Shown here in pieces: positions 61,089 to 64,000 of a DNA stretch of 64,000 bases. The position numbers and the translations under genes are program-made. Where the stretch lies: assembly GCA_963920575.1 (NCBI GenBank), contig OY986975.1:19623897-19687896 (forward strand), written 5' to 3'. The DNA comes from Narthecium ossifragum. Taxonomy: Eukaryota; Streptophyta; Magnoliopsida; Dioscoreales; Nartheciaceae. Each line of letters begins with the position of its first letter. Position 1 is the first letter of the stretch. The notes under the pieces were generated by a model. That model saw only the letters and a program-made list of their open reading frames with translations, searched no databases and was not told the origin of the DNA.

Positions 61089-61432
61089 GGCAACAACATA
61101 ACTTGGTAATAAGCAGCAGAGTTTATGGCAGCAGAGTTTATGGAATAACTGCTGATTAATTGATTTAGTTGCTCCTTAGGGAAGAACACTTTAGTTAATG
61201 ACAGAACAATTGCTCTGTAACTGTCCAAATCGAGAGAAGTGTTCTTTATTAATAGATGTAATGGAGTACATGGGAAATCAATGAATATTACATCTTCCTT
61301 CCTGCATTCTTCTTCCTCCTTCTGATTCTCTGCTACTTCCTCCAAGCCATAAAGGCCTCTTCTACAGCTCCTCTGTTCCCTTCCGCCAACTCCACTCTTT
61401 ATAGGACCTGCACCCATCAGCAGTTCCTATCA
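61004..61432 (+). repeat. 3' LTR
   Basis: 429 bp, TG...CA, nearly identical to the 5' LTR: GCAACAACATA against GCAACAGCATA, and AACTGTCC against AACTCTCC. Confidence 0.97.
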
Positions 61433-61437
61433 CAAAC

Positions 61438-61965
61438 CATCCACGGATTTGAAGCCAAATGAGACAGGTATGAGCAATGCAATATCTGCATAAACATGTA
61501 GTAAATTGAAAGCTAAAAAAATGTATTATCCAAAATAATTATGGCACCATGGTCAGCAGTAACCTCATAAAGCTATTCCTTTTAGTTAAAAGAACTAAGA
61601 ATATGATACTTTAGCTTTTATATCAGCATACATAACTTAATAAGGATATGAAAGAAACCCAATATGAATTTGATAGGTAAGTTGAGTAAGTTATAGGCAC
61701 CAAATCTGTAATTGAAGAAGGCAGAAAATACAAGTAGAGGAACCAATACCCAGTAACCTAGACAAGGCCATAAAAATCTATTGGAACTAAGCGCAATGTA
61801 AAAAAAGCCAAAGCAGAAGTAACAGATTCTAGAAGAGATTGCATATTTTCGAGCCAACCACAAATCACTACCAAGGAAGCAATCAGATTAAACTCTTACC
61901 CAAATAAGTAACCAAACAAACCAATGCAATCATCAAGAAGCAAATAGGCATCATCTAGGCAATAC
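61438..61965. other. Gap between the gypsy 3' end and the RTL exon
   Basis: AT-rich, no coding signal. Before the gypsy insertion it was joined directly to the viroplasmin-type segment at 56033. Confidence 0.5.
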
Positions 61966-62376
61966 TCAAAATTCTGGAGAAGATAAATCAGAACAAAGGG
62001 ATGTAAGAGTCCACTTGTAAATTGGCTTCATCCAACGGTTTTTCATGCATAATTCATTGAGCTTCTGCTTGGCTCCTTCCCTTTCCTCCACAGCCCCATA
62101 ATTATTTCTTTGCTCCATCTCCATTTCTATTGACTCATGCAGCTTTTCTAGCGCATCCCTTGCGGCATTGAGCTTTGCAATCACCTTTTGCTCAGATGAT
62201 CCAGTGCCAAGTAACTCCCCATCAACAAATACATTGGTGATGGTATAGGAATCCTTCTTCCAGCTCTTGATATCAACAACCTTCCCATGCTTCTGACAGA
62301 GCTCATAGAGTGATGTCACTGGCTGCTCACGTAGAATATCTGGTGTGATAATTGGTTCCAGAATTCCCCTAAAAAC
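61966..62376 (-). pseudogene. RNase III-like (RTL) gene fragment: dsRNA-binding exon
   Basis: Acceptor CATAATCAG before VFRGILEPIITPDIL, then PVTSLYELCQKHGKVV, TNVFVDGELLGTGSSEQK and AKLNAARDALEKL, a complete double-stranded-RNA-binding domain in the order of plant RNASE THREE-LIKE proteins. It goes on with LNELCMKNRWMKPIYK, the start of a second dsRBD that is not completed (stop at 61966). The exon that should carry the rest of the RNase III catalytic domain between this and the 62963 exon is not found in the 585-bp intron. Confidence 0.8.
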
Positions 62377-62962
62377 CTGATTATGCATAGAAAAGGATCA
62401 AGACCGAGATTTTAGCAAGACCTAGAGAATTGGCAGTAAATGGAGCAAAAAAAGAAAGAGAATCAACTTGAACTTGGAAAAGCAGGCATAAACAAAATGA
62501 GCAAGAGTATGACCTTCCACATTATCTCCAGATTGAAGGTGCAATCTACAAAACTCAAGAAAAAATTCAAAGTCCATAATTCTTCTTGTTCCTTTCTCTT
62601 CTATTCTATTATTTTCATTCTGGTTTATTCTATTTTTCTGCCTCAGTCAACTGTTATGGATTCTGTTAAAAACTAATGCCTATTTGCGTGATGATCTCAT
62701 CACCAGAATTCAAAATTTGTCCATAAAAGGTCCAAAGAATCATTACCAAACGTCAAAATTACAATAAAAACAACAACAAACAAACACAAGTTAGAAGTCA
62801 GTCCTCATCCTGCATCAATCCTACATTATGACAATAACCAGAAAGAACACCAAAAGAACCTTTCTTTACAGCAACCACACACTTTCCCAGCTTCCCCAAG
62901 ATTCAAGAACCTATTAAACACTGATTCACATAAAAAAGAACAAAGGGCTTGTTAGCTTTTAC
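62377..62962 (-). other. Intron between the two RTL fragments
   Basis: No exon-like frame was found, although relatives have an exon with the second catalytic acidic residues here. Confidence 0.5.
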
Positions 62963-63288
62963 CATCTGATCGAGCTTGGGGGAATTGCGGCGGAGGAACC
63001 GATAGAGGTCGTGGTGAGGGCCAGAGAGAGGGCGGAGTCCCCCACGAACTCGAGGCGCTGGTAGGATGGGTGGTCCGGGTGGGAGGAGTGGGTGAGCGCC
63101 TCCTCGAGGAGCCGCCTGTCCCTGAACCGGTACCCCAGGAGCTTCTCCACCTCCTCCACCGCAAAGGCCATCCACTGGTCCTCCTCCAAGCAGGAGGAAG
63201 ACGACGGCGGCGAGGGTAGGGCGGCGTCCACCACGATGCCCATGTCCAGCCCCATGGCGGCCGCCGGTGTGCTCTTGAGGGTGCTCAT
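62963..63288 (-). pseudogene. RNase III-like (RTL) gene fragment: first exon with internal deletion
   Basis: ATG at 63288. Residues 40-85 read VEEVEKLLGYRFRDRRLLEEALTHSS then the RNase III signature RLEFVGDSALSLAL. The next family segment (LYRFLRRNSPKLDQMV, before the donor ATG/GTAAAA at 62962) follows almost at once but in another frame. The ~30-40 residues normally between them (NYLF...LS.LRA.N) are gone. This is an internal deletion plus frameshift. With the missing downstream exon it shows a dead gene. Confidence 0.8.
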
Positions 63289-63295
63289 TCTTGGT

Positions 63296-63462
63296 TTTGT
63301 CCGAATAGCTACGCTTCAGAGCTTTGTCTGAAACCTCCTCTCTTCCGCGGCTCTTCGGCCTTCCTCTGCGTATATAAATGGCGATCGAGGTCGACGGGGA
63401 GAGAGTTGGGATCTCGGGGCTTTGTTCGAATAGCTACGCTTCGGAGCTTTGTCCGAAACCCC
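63296..63462. repeat. Direct repeat (two ~42-bp copies) upstream of the RTL start
   Basis: CGAATAGCTACGCTTC followed by (A/G)GAGCTTTGTC occurs at 63302 and again at 63427, offset 125 bp, with few changes. Confidence 0.8.
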
Positions 63463-63539
63463 CGAGAGAGCCGGCGGAGAGGAGATGAGGAGATGGTGAG
63501 AAGGAAACCGCGCTCGCGAGTGTTTTCTAAACTGTCGGG

Positions 63540-63772
63540 ACTAATATGTCAACTGGGGGGACTGGTTCGGTATTAATGAAATGGCCTCCCACTCCACTCA
63601 GCCGACTCTGGCATTTGTTTTGCCAGAGTAAAATGATTGAGTGAAGGCCTTTAGTCCACCCTTAGTCCACCCACTCCCTCCACTTATGGTCTAACCAAAC
63701 AGCTTCAAGTGGAGGGAGTGTTGCTAGTCCAGTCACTCCACCCCCCCCCACTTTTGGCAACCAAACACGTCC
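63540..63772. repeat. Tourist/Harbinger-like right terminus
   Basis: Ends in GGCAACCAAACACGTCC followed by TAA (63773-63775). The subterminal part is rich in CCACTCCACTCAGCC and TCCCTCCACTT motifs that resemble, in inverse orientation, those at 55216-55450. Confidence 0.5.
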
Positions 63773-63775
63773 TAA

Positions 63776-64000
63776 GAGGGAGTAAAATTAGTACCGAAAT
63801 TCCAAGCAGTGAGGACAATACGACCTTGATGAAATGAGGTGACATCACAAAAGATGACCGTCACAATTTTTTAGGCTTAAATACCTTTTATTAGAATGTT
63901 TATTCCAACACCAAACAAATAATAAAAAATATCAGATTCCATATAATTCAATTTCGACTTCAGCGCCAAACAAACAGCAAAAGTGACATTCCATTCCATT
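63776..64000. other. AT-rich end of the window
   Basis: No recognisable gene; short frames only. Confidence 0.5.

Larger units (their letters stand above)
56034..61432 (+). mobile_element. Ty3/gypsy LTR retrotransposon (chromovirus), very young but mutated
   Basis: Two 429-bp LTRs (56034-56462, 61004-61432) begin TG and end CA and are flanked by the perfect 5-bp duplication CAAAC (56029-56033, 61433-61437). I see only two differences between the LTRs. A PBS complementary to initiator tRNA-Met and a purine-rich tract are in place. Domain order is gag, protease, RT, RNase H, integrase, chromodomain, as in Ty3/gypsy. The gag-pol frame has TGA at 57031, a frameshift near 57890, TAA at 59919 and TAG at 60342, so this copy cannot make an intact polyprotein. 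Confidence 0.97.

Overview
The window is nuclear DNA of a flowering plant, most likely a monocot. The protein-coding genes are intron-rich, one intronless PPR gene has very high GC, and the intergenic DNA is full of Mutator-like, Harbinger/Tourist-like, LINE and Ty3/gypsy elements. Species cannot be fixed from the sequence alone. A commelinid-type monocot fits the GC-rich PPR gene and the gene-fragment-carrying MULE. One run of 200 Ns (24715-24914) marks an assembly gap.

Layout. (1) 1-7568: a decayed LINE on the minus strand (ORF1 with zinc knuckle, reverse transcriptase, zf-RVT, RNase H). It is split by a ~3.0-kb Mutator-like element with ~630-bp terminal inverted repeats (3412-6438). (2) 8269-19205, minus: a 7-exon gene for a two-KH-domain RNA-binding protein with a long Tyr/Gln/Pro/Gly-rich tail. 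(3) 19.7-25.3 kb: repeat-dominated DNA, with a Harbinger-like candidate, a 95-bp tandem repeat, a 156-bp MITE, a four-copy ~197-bp tandem array, a nested foldback repeat and the gap. (4) 25904-39771, plus: a 21-exon gene for an SGR2-type DDHD phospholipase of 965 codons, all junctions in frame. (5) 41596-46487, minus: a 7-exon plastid-type DedA/VTT membrane protein. (6) 47569-49573: a Pack-MULE with a 9-bp target-site duplication. It carries a cytochrome P450 (CYP93-like) fragment and a geranylgeranyl diphosphate synthase small-subunit-like fragment in divergent orientation, and sits about 150 bp upstream of (7) a PPR-DYW gene (49733-51508, plus). (8) 51.8-54.4 kb, minus: a small unrecognised multi-exon gene. 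(9) 55.2-63.8 kb: a decayed RNase III-like (RTL) gene and an RNase H1/viroplasmin-type domain with a C-terminal membrane segment, separated by a very young Ty3/gypsy chromovirus (56034-61432). The chromovirus has 429-bp LTRs, a CAAAC target-site duplication, three nonsense codons and a frameshift.

The single-copy genes do not form a pathway: RNA-binding protein, vacuolar/gravitropism phospholipase, plastid membrane protein and organellar RNA editing factor are ordinary neighbours on a plant chromosome. The unusual content is the transposon biology: gene-fragment capture, nested insertions, coding sequence that runs into LTRs or TIRs, and a damaged RNase III gene whose remaining ends are bounded by Tourist-like termini. 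Gene models were built by hand from reading frames and GT-AG signals. Exon edges are inferences unless stated, and no similarity search was possible.
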